From: Moraxella boevrei DSM 14165
Lineage (GTDB): Bacteria > Pseudomonadota > Gammaproteobacteria > Pseudomonadales > Moraxellaceae
NCBI RefSeq assembly: GCF_000379845.1
Contig: NZ_KB903776.1
Location: forward strand, 1-61,453
DNA: 61,453 nucleotides
Direction: 5' to 3'
The position numbers and the translations under genes were made by a program. Under the pieces are notes generated by a model. That model saw nothing but the letters and a program-made list of their open reading frames with translations. It had not been told where the DNA came from and searched no databases. Positions 7,763-16,709 of this stretch are shown in pieces (positions within the stretch are counted from its first letter, which is position 1; the number at the start of each line of letters is the position of its first letter).

Positions 7763-8974
7763 ATGAGCGAAAATCAGCCAAACCAAAACCCTCAGAATGA
7801 AAAAAATAATGAACATTTGTCAATCAGTCAGCCCATTGACAATGCGGTTAAAGTTGAAAATGATAATCAACCAAATCCAGTCATTGAAAATAGCCAACCG
7901 ATTACACCGACACCAACTACCCCAATGCTGGTTGCAACACCAAAAAAATCCGCCAAAATTTGGATTTTATTGGCAATTTTGCTATTGGCTTTGGCGTTTT
8001 TCTGGGCGGTTTATCAGACGGTTTTTAGTCCAATTTCACAAAAAAAACAGATGATGACGGTGGAAAAAGGCGAGACTTATCACGGTTTAATTGACAAATG
8101 GTCGACAAAAAATCAAGGTTTTTTTCTCAAGCCGTTGGCAAAATTATATGTGAAAATGCACGTGAAAAAACCGCTCCATTCTGGCATTTACCAACTGCCT
8201 GATAATCCAAGTTTTGCCCAAATGCTCAGCGTGTTGCAACAGGGCGAAAAAGTGGCATTTGTCAAAGTGCAAATCATTGAGGGCAAAACTGCCAAAGATT
8301 TATACCATGTATTACGTGATAATGACGGTATTCAGACCGAAATCTTGTCGGATAATCTGTTAACACCGCAAGATTTGGGCGTGAATTTGCCCGAAAAATA
8401 CGCCCCCAATGGCAATATGGAAGGTTGGTTTTCGCCTGATACTTATTATTTTACCGAAGGCAGTAGCGACAAAAAAGTGTTGGCGGATTTGTTTAACCGT
8501 CAGTACACGGCGTTGATGAAAGCGTGGGAAAAACGCCAAGCGGATTTGCCGTATGCCACGCCGTATGAAGCCTTAATTATGGCATCCATTATTGAAAAAG
8601 AAACGAGCGTGGCGAGTGAGCGTGGTGAGGTGGCAGGTGTGTTTGTCAATCGTTTGCGTAAAAAAATGCGACTACAAACCGACCCAACGGTGATTTATGG
8701 CATGGGCGAGCGATATGACGGTAATATTCGCAAAGCTGATTTGCAAGAAAAAACCGCTTATAATACGTATCAAATTGATGGGTTGCCACCAACACCGATT
8801 GCGTTACCAAGTATTGCATCCATTGAAGCATCGCTAAATCCGAACCAGACCGACTCGCTGTATTTTGTGGCGACAGGTCATGGCGGGCATAAATTTACCA
8901 GTAATCTCGCTGACCATAACAAAGCGGTGCAAGCGTATTTAAAAGTCATGCGTGAGAAAAAAGCAAATCAATGA
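7763..8974 (+). CDS. mltG: Endolytic murein transglycosylase
   Basis: Cleaves nascent peptidoglycan strands in the inner membrane, setting glycan length. The 403-residue protein has an unusual N-terminal cytoplasmic tail of ~60 residues rich in Asn, Gln and Pro. One membrane helix follows (about 66-85), then a LysM-like segment, then the YceG catalytic domain. The catalytic Glu is expected at about 278 in ASIIEKET, followed by RLQTDPTVIYG and YNTYQIDGLPPTPI. The tail is longer than in the E. coli protein. Downstream lies eptA rather than tmk, an interruption of the usual order. Confidence 0.93.
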   Translation: MSENQPNQNPQNEKNNEHLSISQPIDNAVKVENDNQPNPVIENSQPITPTPTTPMLVATPKKSAKIWILLAILLLALAFFWAVYQTVFSPISQKKQMMTVEKGETYHGLIDKWSTKNQGFFLKPLAKLYVKMHVKKPLHSGIYQLPDNPSFAQMLSVLQQGEKVAFVKVQIIEGKTAKDLYHVLRDNDGIQTEILSDNLLTPQDLGVNLPEKYAPNGNMEGWFSPDTYYFTEGSSDKKVLADLFNRQYTALMKAWEKRQADLPYATPYEALIMASIIEKETSVASERGEVAGVFVNRLRKKMRLQTDPTVIYGMGERYDGNIRKADLQEKTAYNTYQIDGLPPTPIALPSIASIEASLNPNQTDSLYFVATGHGGHKFTSNLADHNKAVQAYLKVMREKKANQ

Positions 8975-9118
8975 TAAGTAAAAATTTTACCCAAACTTTA
9001 CCCAATGTTTGCTTGATTTTTTAGCAAAAAATATCTTTTGTAAAAGCCATGAATTTGCCAAATAAATTTTGTAAAATACGCTTACATTTTCGTCGGTTTA
9101 TTTTTGGGCAAGGGTATT

Positions 9119-10774
9119 ATGCGTTCATTTCTTCACTTTTTTAAAAAAAATAATTTACATATGGGGCAGACCAAGCTTAATGCTTGGTTGTCGCTTTATT
9201 TTGCCACAGTGTTAAATTATGCCTTGTATGCTAAGGTGTGGCAAGCACATTCGTTTACAGGGGCGAGCCAAGATTGGTTCGTGCTGAGCGTGCCTGTGTT
9301 TATTTTTTGTGGCTGTTATTTGATTTTTAGTTTGCTCACTTTACCCGTTGTGCATAAAGTGATTGTGCCATTTTTGTTAATCGTGAGTTCAGCAATTGCG
9401 TATAATGCGATTTTTTTTGATGTGCATTTTAACCGAGATATGCTAACTAACGTACTCCAAACTAGTCCTGCAGAAAGTCGGCGATTGATGACTTTGCCTT
9501 TTGTGGCGTGGATTATTGGTTTAGGCGTTGTACCTGCAATTTTATATACAAAGGTTAAGGTTTTGTACCGAAAATGGTATCAAGAAGTATTATATCGTTT
9601 AGGGTGTGCGGTATTGGCGATATTGGGGATTGGTGCGATTGCGAGTGTTTTTTACCAAGATTATGCTTCATTTGGACGTAATAATTTGGCAGTTAAGCAT
9701 TTGATTGTACCTAGCAATTTTATCGCTGCGGGTGTGAGCAAATATCGCCAGTATCAAAAAGCTCAAATGCCCTATCAAGTGTTGGATGTCAATGCAAGTC
9801 TTGATAAATCTGATAATCAGCGTCAGGTGACGGTAATGATTATTGGTGAAACCACCCGTGCAAATAACTGGGGGCTAAATGGCTATTCACGTCAGACCAC
9901 CCCTTTGCTTGCCAAACGTGGTGAACAAGTGATTAATTTTAGCCAAGTAAAAAGTTGTAATACATTTACGGCAGGTTCGGTACCATGTATGTTTTCTAGT
10001 ATGACACGTACTAACTTTAATGTGGATCGTGCTGAAAAACAAGATAATTTATTAGATATCTTACAACGGGTCGGAATTCATGTGGTTTGGTTTAACAATA
10101 ATAGCGACTGTAAAGGGGTGTGCAAAAATACGCCTTACACCAATGTTACTCAGACAGCAAATCCAAAATTTTGTAAAGATGGAGAGTGTTTGGACAATAT
10201 TTTGTTACCAGAACTTGATAAGACGTTAGCAGAGGTTGATAAACTGAAAAAAGATACATTTATTGTTTTACACACGATTGGTAGCCATGGTCCAACTTAT
10301 TACGAGCGTTACACAGATGATTACCGTCAGTTCACGCCAACCTGTGATACAAATCAGATTAATCAGTGTCATAATCAACAATTAGTGAACACTTACGATA
10401 ATACGATTTTATATGTTGACCAATTTATCAACAACGTGATTGAGCGTTTAGATGCCCATAAAGACTGGAAAAGCTCTGTGGTTTATGTTGCCGACCACGG
10501 CGAAAGTTTGGGCGAAAATGGCATTTATCTACATAGTACACCGTATGACATTGCCCCTGAATATCAAACCCACGTTCCCATGATAATGTGGTTTAACCAA
10601 GCATGGCAAAACGATAAAACGTTGGATTACAAATGTTTGCAACACAATGCCAAACACCAAAACTATTCCCACGATAATTTATACAGCACCTTATATGCCA
10701 TGATGGGTTTGAAAAAACAAGGCACCTATCAGGCAGATTTGGATATTTTACACGCTTGTAAAACAAAAGCTTAA
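9119..10774 (+). CDS. eptA: Lipid A phosphoethanolamine transferase (EptA/MCR/ICR family)
   Basis: Inner-membrane enzyme that transfers phosphoethanolamine to lipid A, lowering surface charge. The 551-residue protein has about five N-terminal membrane segments (to residue ~180) and a periplasmic sulfatase-fold domain. Expected catalytic and zinc residues are present: E244 in IIGETTRAN, the nucleophile T284 in NTFTAGSVPCMFS, and D459/H460 in VADHGESLGENG, plus H390 and H472. Several cysteine pairs match the disulfides of the family. The start at 9119 is chosen for the AAGGG site five bases upstream. It sits between mltG and tmk, where E. coli has nothing. Chromosomal Moraxella relatives of this family are known intrinsic polymyxin-resistance genes; the resistance effect here is inferred. 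Confidence 0.9.
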   Translation: MRSFLHFFKKNNLHMGQTKLNAWLSLYFATVLNYALYAKVWQAHSFTGASQDWFVLSVPVFIFCGCYLIFSLLTLPVVHKVIVPFLLIVSSAIAYNAIFFDVHFNRDMLTNVLQTSPAESRRLMTLPFVAWIIGLGVVPAILYTKVKVLYRKWYQEVLYRLGCAVLAILGIGAIASVFYQDYASFGRNNLAVKHLIVPSNFIAAGVSKYRQYQKAQMPYQVLDVNASLDKSDNQRQVTVMIIGETTRANNWGLNGYSRQTTPLLAKRGEQVINFSQVKSCNTFTAGSVPCMFSSMTRTNFNVDRAEKQDNLLDILQRVGIHVVWFNNNSDCKGVCKNTPYTNVTQTANPKFCKDGECLDNILLPELDKTLAEVDKLKKDTFIVLHTIGSHGPTYYERYTDDYRQFTPTCDTNQINQCHNQQLVNTYDNTILYVDQFINNVIERLDAHKDWKSSVVYVADHGESLGENGIYLHSTPYDIAPEYQTHVPMIMWFNQAWQNDKTLDYKCLQHNAKHQNYSHDNLYSTLYAMMGLKKQGTYQADLDILHACKTKA

Positions 10775-10802
10775 CTTACTAAAAATTTGGAAAAAATAAA
10801 GC

Positions 10803-11429
10803 ATGACCGCAAAATTTATCACCTTTGAAGGCACAGAAGGCGTTGGCAAAACCACGTTAATCAACAATTTAGAGAAAGTCTTAACTGAACGCAGCCTCGA
10901 TTTTATCCGCACACGTGAACCGGGGGGTAGCCCGTTTGCCGAAGAATTACGCAAAATTTTGATTAATCCAGATATCAAAATGGTGGACGATAGCGAACTT
11001 CTGTTGATGTTTTCGTCACGAGCCGACCATGTGGAAAAAACCATTTTACCTGCATTAAATAGTGGGAAATGGGTACTGTGCGACCGTTTTACCGACTCAA
11101 GTTTTGCTTATCAAGGGTTTGGGCGTGGACATGGCAATCCGCAAGCCTTGGCAAAAGTGCAGTTTTTGATTGACAACTTTGTGCCAAGATTGCCGGATAG
11201 GACAATTTGGCTAGATTTTCCTGTGGTCGAAGGCATGAAACGTGCTAAAAAACGTGGTGATTTAGACCGTTTTGAACAAGAAAATGTCGCATTTTTTGAG
11301 CGGACTTATCAAGGTTTTGACTATTTGGCAACGCACCAAGCCGAACGTTTTAAACGAGTAGATGCGGTCGGTGATGAAGTAACCGTATTAAATCGTGTGT
11401 TAAAGGTTTTGGATTTACCAATGTTGTAA
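10803..11429 (+). CDS. tmk: Thymidylate kinase
   Basis: Phosphorylates dTMP to dTDP. The 208-residue protein has the P-loop FEGTEGVGKTT at residues 7-17, the DR(F/Y) motif in CDRFTDSSFAYQG, and a lid region with KKRGDLDRFE. It follows eptA by 28 bases and belongs to the conserved pabC-mltG-tmk set. holB, which often follows in E. coli-like genomes, is absent here; a Deg-family protease gene follows instead. Confidence 0.95.
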   Translation: MTAKFITFEGTEGVGKTTLINNLEKVLTERSLDFIRTREPGGSPFAEELRKILINPDIKMVDDSELLLMFSSRADHVEKTILPALNSGKWVLCDRFTDSSFAYQGFGRGHGNPQALAKVQFLIDNFVPRLPDRTIWLDFPVVEGMKRAKKRGDLDRFEQENVAFFERTYQGFDYLATHQAERFKRVDAVGDEVTVLNRVLKVLDLPML

Positions 11430-11465
11430 AAATTTTTTAATTTTTATAAAGAAAAAGGAAACGTT

Positions 11466-12872
11466 ATGTTAAATTTTCACAAAAATTCACTATCAGCCAG
11501 CGTGTTAAGTTTGTCATTACTGGTCGGATTGCCAAGCGTTGAAACGCTGTCAACCGCCCATGCTGCGGTCATGGCAACTGATTTTTCAGGCTTGGTAGAA
11601 CAAGTCGCCCCATCAGTGGCACGGGTGAATGTTACCACCAAAATGTCGCCTGAAGAAATGGCAAAAATCCAAACCGCACTGATGTTACGCCGTTATCTTG
11701 GAGCGAGTGTGCCTGATAGCTTACCACCTGCGACCGAGCGTAGTTTTGGTACCGCATTTTTTGTCAGTGCGGACGGCTATATGCTCACCAATTATCATGT
11801 GGTGGCAGGTGCAGATACGGTAACGGTGACGCTCAACGACCGCCGAGAGTTAGATGCCAAAGTGATTGGCAGTGATGAACGCACCGATATGGCGGTATTA
11901 AAAGTGGAAGGCGTGAATTTTCCTGCGTTGCCAATCGGGGATTCGGAAACATTAAAAGTCGGTGAGCCTGTGTTGGCAATCGGTTCGCCGTTTGGCTTTG
12001 ATTATTCAGCATCGGCAGGGATTGTCAGTGCCAAATCTCGCAATTTTGCCAAAGACACAAGTGTGCCATTTATCCAAACCGATGTCGCCTTAAATCCCGG
12101 TAATTCTGGTGGACCACTCTTTAACCAAAAAGGTGAAGTCGTGGGGGTCAACTCTCGGATTTTTACAGGGACAGGCGGTTATATGGGTCTGTCGTTTTCC
12201 ATTCCGATGGACGTGGCGATGGATGTCTATCAACAAATTCGTGGCACAGGCAAAGTCTCTCGTGCGTATTTGGGTGTGTTTCCGCAAGACATTGACCGTA
12301 ATTTAGCCGATGCGTATGGCTTAAACCGCTTGGCAGGGGCGTTGATTACCCGTGTGTCGCCCAATTCACCTGCCGAGCAAGCAGGGCTAAAACCAGGCGA
12401 TGTGGTGTTGGCATTTAATGGGCGAGATGTGCTAAGTGCAGGCGATTTTAGCAATTTGGTAAGCCGTGCTAAACCCAATGATAATTTTACATTAAAAGTA
12501 CGACGTCATGGTAATATTGTCAATTTACAAGGCACGTTAACCCAAGCTCCAAGCGACACCAATGCCGATACCTTGCACAAAGACAGTGATGACAACCCTG
12601 TACGTTTGGGCTTGCGTTTGCGTGAATTAAGCGTGGAAGAACAACGCTTTTTGCGGGGTAATGGCGTGCTAGTCACCGCAGTTGACCCATTTGGGTTGGC
12701 ATCCAGTGCAGGCGTGCAAGCAGGCGATGTCGTGGTGCAGTTTCACAACAAAACCATTGAAAGCGTCGAAGACTTTACCAGTGTGACCCACACCTTACCC
12801 AAAAAAGGCGTAGTGACCTTGCAAATCATTCGTCAAGGTGTGCCGATGATTATTGGCTTAAGAATTGAATAA
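11466..12872 (+). CDS. Periplasmic Deg/HtrA-family serine endoprotease (DegQ/MucD-like)
   Basis: 468 residues with a signal peptide ending near AHA (residue 33), a trypsin-like domain and two PDZ domains. The catalytic triad is visible: H111 in LTNYHVVAG, D141 in ERTDMAVLKV and S214 in GNSGGPLF. PDZ1 spans about 265-355 (GALITRVSPNSPAEQAGLKPG) and PDZ2 about 380-468 (LVTAVDPFGLASSAGVQAGD). This family degrades or holds misfolded envelope proteins. A clear GGAAA ribosome site precedes the ATG and a strong terminator follows. Whether it is the DegP, DegQ or MucD orthologue cannot be decided by eye. Confidence 0.92.
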   Translation: MLNFHKNSLSASVLSLSLLVGLPSVETLSTAHAAVMATDFSGLVEQVAPSVARVNVTTKMSPEEMAKIQTALMLRRYLGASVPDSLPPATERSFGTAFFVSADGYMLTNYHVVAGADTVTVTLNDRRELDAKVIGSDERTDMAVLKVEGVNFPALPIGDSETLKVGEPVLAIGSPFGFDYSASAGIVSAKSRNFAKDTSVPFIQTDVALNPGNSGGPLFNQKGEVVGVNSRIFTGTGGYMGLSFSIPMDVAMDVYQQIRGTGKVSRAYLGVFPQDIDRNLADAYGLNRLAGALITRVSPNSPAEQAGLKPGDVVLAFNGRDVLSAGDFSNLVSRAKPNDNFTLKVRRHGNIVNLQGTLTQAPSDTNADTLHKDSDDNPVRLGLRLRELSVEEQRFLRGNGVLVTAVDPFGLASSAGVQAGDVVVQFHNKTIESVEDFTSVTHTLPKKGVVTLQIIRQGVPMIIGLRIE

Positions 12873-12939
12873 GTGTAGGGTTTTTGCTTAAAACTTCGCA
12901 ACAATTTAACAAAAATTGTTTGATTTAACTTAAAAGATT

Positions 12940-12990
12940 GCCAGATAGGGGGTGAAAGTTTTATAATAACCCCTTTTATCTGGCTTTTTA
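12940..12990 (+). terminator. Intrinsic terminator after the Deg protease
   Basis: Stem of 8 perfect pairs (12940-12947 / 12977-12984), with a second internal GGGGT/ACCCC stem, followed by a T-rich run. It closes the tmk-protease transcription block. Confidence 0.8.
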
Positions 12991-13043
12991 GTTTTAGGTT
13001 TGTTAACCGATTTTTAATCATTTTTTAACATTATGTAGGCGTT

Positions 13044-14177
13044 ATGTTGGTACATGGGTTTGGCGTGCTTGGGTATGTGATTGCCGTGGTTATGGCGGTT
13101 GTCGCATTTCTAAGAACCATGCAAGCCGACCCCATTACCAGCCGATTTGTGGTGTGGTTACAACTGTTGGCGTATTATTTGCGGTATTGGGTGTTGTGGC
13201 TGTTTGTTTGGGCAAATTTGCAGTTATTGATTGACAATCACACTTTATATTGGTTGGTGTTGGCGTTGTGTTTGTTGTATATTTATATGACGTGGATTGA
13301 GCCAAATCGTTTGCGGATTGTGTATCAAACTATTGATTTAAATAACCATGTAAAGACAAACTTAAACAAAAATTTAAATAACGAATTAATCAATGCTAAT
13401 CAAAATCCTTTGTTAAAAATTGCCGTGATTGGCGATGTGCATATTGGCATTTTTCACCATAAAAAACAACAAAAACGCTGGATAAAAACCCTAAATCACC
13501 TAGATGTGGATGCGGTGCTATTTACAGGCGATTGGTTGTATCACGCAGGGGCGGATTTGGTTGGGACGATGATGCTATTTCGTGCTATTAATAAGCCGTG
13601 TTACACCACGTTGAGCCAAACTGATAGCGAGCAACAAGGCAAATTTGCCGATATTATTCCAAATGTTAACTTAACAGATGTATTAGATATACTAAACGTC
13701 CAAACGTTAAATAACCAACTTACCGTGATAAATGGTGTTACCGTTATCGGTTTAAGCCCTGAACATCCAACTCAAAAAAATAATAAGACTGCGATTTATC
13801 AATGGCTTGACAAAAATCCCAACAAGCCAAACGTGATACTCACCCACGATATCAAAACTTGCCAAGCCAATCCGCAATTTGTCAATAAATTAACCGAAAA
13901 AAGTTTGGTTATCGCAGGACAAACCCACGGCGGGCAAGTCAGTTTACCGATGATTACCAAAAAAATGGTGCGTGCCATGACAGGTAGTCGGTATTTGTCG
14001 GGTTATTATCCAGTTTATTCAAATCATCAAACAATCAAAACCATAAAATCTAATCTATCAAAACCTAATTTGCAAAAACGTTGCTATCATGTTTGGATTA
14101 ACACAGGGGTGGGAATGACAGGCTTGCCATTTCGTTTGAATTGTCCGCCACAGATTGATGTGTTAACACTGCGATAA
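13044..14177 (+). CDS. Membrane-anchored calcineurin-like metallophosphoesterase, ligand-deficient
   Basis: 377 residues. About 90 N-terminal residues contain three hydrophobic segments. An Asn/Lys-rich linker (about 98-122) leads to a metallophosphoesterase domain. Metal-ligand motifs seen are IGDVHIG (D131, H133), FTGDWLYH (D163), ILTHD (H268) and AGQTHGGQV (H295). The usual GNHD motif cannot be found; the expected place reads PCYTTLSQTDSE. The first His of the usual GHTHGGQ is Gln293. This resembles YkuE/LpxG-type phosphoesterases that act on lipid head groups at the membrane, but two altered ligand sites suggest changed or lost activity. The gene stands alone after a terminator. Confidence 0.75.
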   Translation: MLVHGFGVLGYVIAVVMAVVAFLRTMQADPITSRFVVWLQLLAYYLRYWVLWLFVWANLQLLIDNHTLYWLVLALCLLYIYMTWIEPNRLRIVYQTIDLNNHVKTNLNKNLNNELINANQNPLLKIAVIGDVHIGIFHHKKQQKRWIKTLNHLDVDAVLFTGDWLYHAGADLVGTMMLFRAINKPCYTTLSQTDSEQQGKFADIIPNVNLTDVLDILNVQTLNNQLTVINGVTVIGLSPEHPTQKNNKTAIYQWLDKNPNKPNVILTHDIKTCQANPQFVNKLTEKSLVIAGQTHGGQVSLPMITKKMVRAMTGSRYLSGYYPVYSNHQTIKTIKSNLSKPNLQKRCYHVWINTGVGMTGLPFRLNCPPQIDVLTLR

Positions 14178-14278
14178 TTTTTTTGAGACAATTTGCAAAA
14201 ATTATCAAAGCGGTGGTGTCTGACAGCTAAATTTTGTGTTACACTAGCCATTATTTTTTAAAAACGAAAGGTAGGACA

Positions 14279-15172
14279 ATGACAACAATACAAGATAGAT
14301 TACAAGGCTCTATGACGGCGATTGTCACACCTATGCACAGCTATGGTGAGGTGGATTGGCAGTCATTGGCAAATCTGATTGATTGGCAAATTGAACAAGG
14401 CACAGACGTGTTGGTAACGGTCGGCACGACAGGCGAGTCTGCTACACTCTCCATGCAGGAACACGCTGATGTGATGGCATTTTCGGTAAAGCAAGTTAAC
14501 GGACGTGTGCCAGTCATCGCAGGGACAGGGGCGAATAACACCGCTGAAGCCATTGAGTTAACCCAAGATGCCAAGCGTGCAGGGGCGGATGCGGTGTTAC
14601 TCGTTGCACCGTATTATAATAAACCGACCCAAGAAGGATTGTATCAACATTATAAAAAAATCGCCGAAAGTGTGGATATTCCCCAAGTATTGTATAACGT
14701 CCCAGGGCGTACCGTGATAGATATTCAGCAAAGCACGGTGGAACGCCTTGCCGATATTGACAACATCGTGGCGATTAAAGATGCCACAGGTGACCTAGAG
14801 CGTGGGGCAAAATTAATTGAAGCGGTACAAGGTCGGTTAACCGTCCTATCAGGTGATGATGCCACAGCGATTGAGCTGGTGCGGTTGGGGGCAAAAGGCA
14901 ATATTTCAGTAACGGCAAATATAGCCCCAAAAATTATGAGCCAAATTTTTGCCCATGCGTTAAAAGGTGAGTTTGACCAAGCCAATGCCTTAAACCAACA
15001 AATCGCCCATTTACATCAAGATTTATTTATTGAAAGTAGCCCAATGCCTGTCAAATATGCCTTGTATAAAATGGGACGGATTGAGCAAGGTATTCGCTTG
15101 CCATTGACATGGTTGTCAAGTCAATATCATTCAGTAATAGATGACGCATTGGCAAAAGCAAACTTAATTTAA
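14279..15172 (+). CDS. dapA: 4-hydroxy-tetrahydrodipicolinate synthase
   Basis: Condenses pyruvate with aspartate semialdehyde in lysine/diaminopimelate synthesis. The 297-residue TIM barrel has the Schiff-base lysine K167 in VAIKDATGDLERG, the catalytic Tyr in VLYNVPGRT, and the VGTTGESATLS loop. The ATG at 14279 follows an AGG-rich site; an open frame extends 15 codons upstream but lacks homology. dapA, a BamC-like lipoprotein and purC follow in the E. coli order. Confidence 0.95.
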   Translation: MTTIQDRLQGSMTAIVTPMHSYGEVDWQSLANLIDWQIEQGTDVLVTVGTTGESATLSMQEHADVMAFSVKQVNGRVPVIAGTGANNTAEAIELTQDAKRAGADAVLLVAPYYNKPTQEGLYQHYKKIAESVDIPQVLYNVPGRTVIDIQQSTVERLADIDNIVAIKDATGDLERGAKLIEAVQGRLTVLSGDDATAIELVRLGAKGNISVTANIAPKIMSQIFAHALKGEFDQANALNQQIAHLHQDLFIESSPMPVKYALYKMGRIEQGIRLPLTWLSSQYHSVIDDALAKANLI

Positions 15173-15199
15173 TATTAACTTTTATTAAAAAGAGTAGTT

Positions 15200-15475
15200 A
15201 TGAAATTGACAAAAAAAATCGCAGTATGGGCAGTTGTAAGCGTGCTAAGCGTGGTTGTATCAGGGTGTTCTACCTTTAGAAACAACGTGGGTGATAATTC
15301 ATTGGATTATCAAAATACCAAATTATTAGACCCAATCCAACTACCTGCAAATGCCCAAACTCAAGCTTTTACGCCATTGTATCAACTGCCATCATCGGGG
15401 CAAAATACCTTGATGCTCGAGAATGAAAAAGGCAAACGTTTTGAAATGCCTGCACCGATTAGCACGGTGAAATAA
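15200..15475 (+). CDS. Miniature BamC/NlpB-like outer-membrane lipoprotein
   Basis: 91 residues. A signal peptide ends in the lipobox VVSGC (Cys at about 23), giving a mature protein of ~69 residues. Its position between dapA and purC is exactly that of bamC (nlpB) in E. coli. The mature sequence is polar and Pro/Gln-rich, like the unstructured N-terminal arm of BamC that binds BamD; the two globular domains of the ~344-residue E. coli protein are absent. The call rests on synteny plus this limited resemblance. An AAGAG ribosome site precedes the ATG. The frame is intact, so this looks like a genuine short form, not a broken gene. Confidence 0.6.
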   Translation: MKLTKKIAVWAVVSVLSVVVSGCSTFRNNVGDNSLDYQNTKLLDPIQLPANAQTQAFTPLYQLPSSGQNTLMLENEKGKRFEMPAPISTVK

Positions 15476-15510
15476 TTAATCTTTATTAAATATTTTTATA
15501 AGGAAAAATC

Positions 15511-16224
15511 ATGCAACGACAACAACTTCTTTATACAGGTAAAGCCAAATCTGTGTATGAGACCGAAAATCCTGATTACCTCATCATGCACTTTCGTGAT
15601 GATACGTCTGCATTTAATGGCGAACGTATTGAACAGCTTGACCGCAAAGGCAAAGTGAATAACCGTTTTAATGCCTTTATTATGCAAAAATTGGCAGAAG
15701 CAGGGATTGAAACCCACTTTGAGCAACAATTAAGCGAAGATGAGGTATTGGTAAAACGCCTAAAAATGGTACCTGTAGAATGCGTCGTGCGTAACTATGC
15801 CGCAGGTAGTATCGTTCGTCGTTTGGGCTTAACCGAAGGGCAAGCGTTAAACCCGCCAACTTTTGAATTGTTTTACAAAGATGATGGTTTGGGCGACCCA
15901 CTCGTCAACGAAAGTTTGTCAATTTCACTTGGTTGGGCGACTCAAACACAGCTTGACGAAATGAAAAAATTAACCTATCAAGTGAACGATGTGTTGTCAA
16001 ACATGTTTGATAAAGCAGGGTTGATGTTGGTAGATTTTAAATTAGAATTTGGCGTGTTCAAAGACCGCATTGTACTTGGCGATGAGTTTTCGCCAGACGG
16101 CTGTCGTGTTTGGGACAAAGAAACTAAGAAAAAACTAGACAAAGACCGCTTTCGTCAAGGGTTGGGTGATGTGGTGGAAGGTTATGAAGAAGTGGCAAAA
16201 CGCTTGGGCGTGCCATTGGATTAA
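15511..16224 (+). CDS. purC: SAICAR synthetase
   Basis: Phosphoribosylaminoimidazole-succinocarboxamide synthase of purine biosynthesis. The 237-residue length is typical. Motifs include [13 protein letters not shown] at the N-terminus, [12 protein letters not shown], the LVDFKLEFG segment, and the ADP/Mg-binding [12 protein letters not shown]. An AAGGA ribosome site precedes the ATG. A terminator follows. It is last in the dapA-lipoprotein-purC run. Confidence 0.96.
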   Translation: MQRQQLLYTGKAKSVYETENPDYLIMHFRDDTSAFNGERIEQLDRKGKVNNRFNAFIMQKLAEAGIETHFEQQLSEDEVLVKRLKMVPVECVVRNYAAGSIVRRLGLTEGQALNPPTFELFYKDDGLGDPLVNESLSISLGWATQTQLDEMKKLTYQVNDVLSNMFDKAGLMLVDFKLEFGVFKDRIVLGDEFSPDGCRVWDKETKKKLDKDRFRQGLGDVVEGYEEVAKRLGVPLD

Positions 16225-16256
16225 TGTTGCGATTAATTTACCAAGATATTGATAAA

Positions 16257-16287
16257 AACTAAAAAGCTGACAGTTGTCGGCTTTTTT
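16257..16287 (+). terminator. Intrinsic terminator after purC
   Basis: Stem of AAAAAGC with GCTTTTT (16261-16267 / 16280-16286), extended inward by a GAC/GTC pairing across one wobble, then T residues. It lies 36 bases past the purC stop. Confidence 0.8.
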
Positions 16288-16326
16288 AATTGTAGTAAAT
16301 TTAATTCAAAATATAACAACTTTCTT

Positions 16327-16381
16327 CGTTCGTGGTGAGCTTGTCGAACCATGACGGTTCTTGCGAAACTGTGTTTCTCAC
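16327..16381. repeat. Degenerate palindromic intergenic repeat, copy A
   Basis: Contains the core cgttcgtggtgagcttgtcg, matching 18 of 20 bases of the right arm of copy D (43800-43819, reverse complement). Its 16358-16381 segment matches the reverse complement of 30604-30627 (copy B) at about 21 of 24 bases. Non-coding. Confidence 0.7.
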
Positions 16382-16709
16382 TTTTCACAGGCTCAGCGTC
16401 ATTGGTTTCCGTATCAGAAGTTAAGCAGATGTTCGGTGGTTATTTGCGTAGGTTGTGGTTGTTTGCGTAGGTTTTTGGGTGGTTTTGTGATGCACAATGT
16501 CGCTGTATGTCCATGTTTGCAAGCTTTGCATAAATGGTTGCTCGCCACGTTTAACATTGCCAATCGAATTGATAAAAAATCGTAATGGGGTAAAAAATTT
16601 ATTTTTGTGAAAAAATCCACTACATTTTTTGGGTAAAATTGTGCTAAACTAAGGAAGTTTTTTAACCAAACTTTTAGCCAATAACTATTTTAATCAATAG
16701 GATGACATT
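16382..16709. other. Intergenic region upstream of glyA
   Basis: Following repeat copy A, about 230 bp contain short ORFs on both strands with no recognisable product. The last ~100 bp are AT-rich and should hold the glyA promoter and leader. I see no clear riboswitch or operator. Confidence 0.35.

Noticed and set aside
9104-9118. Earlier start for eptA at 9104
   Set aside because: The ribosome site AAGGG lies inside that extension, at proper distance from the ATG at 9119.
16414-16620. Possible gene upstream of glyA on the minus strand
   Set aside because: Overlapping frames exist on both strands, composition is not coding-like and no homology is recognised; the region also holds a repeat remnant and the glyA leader.
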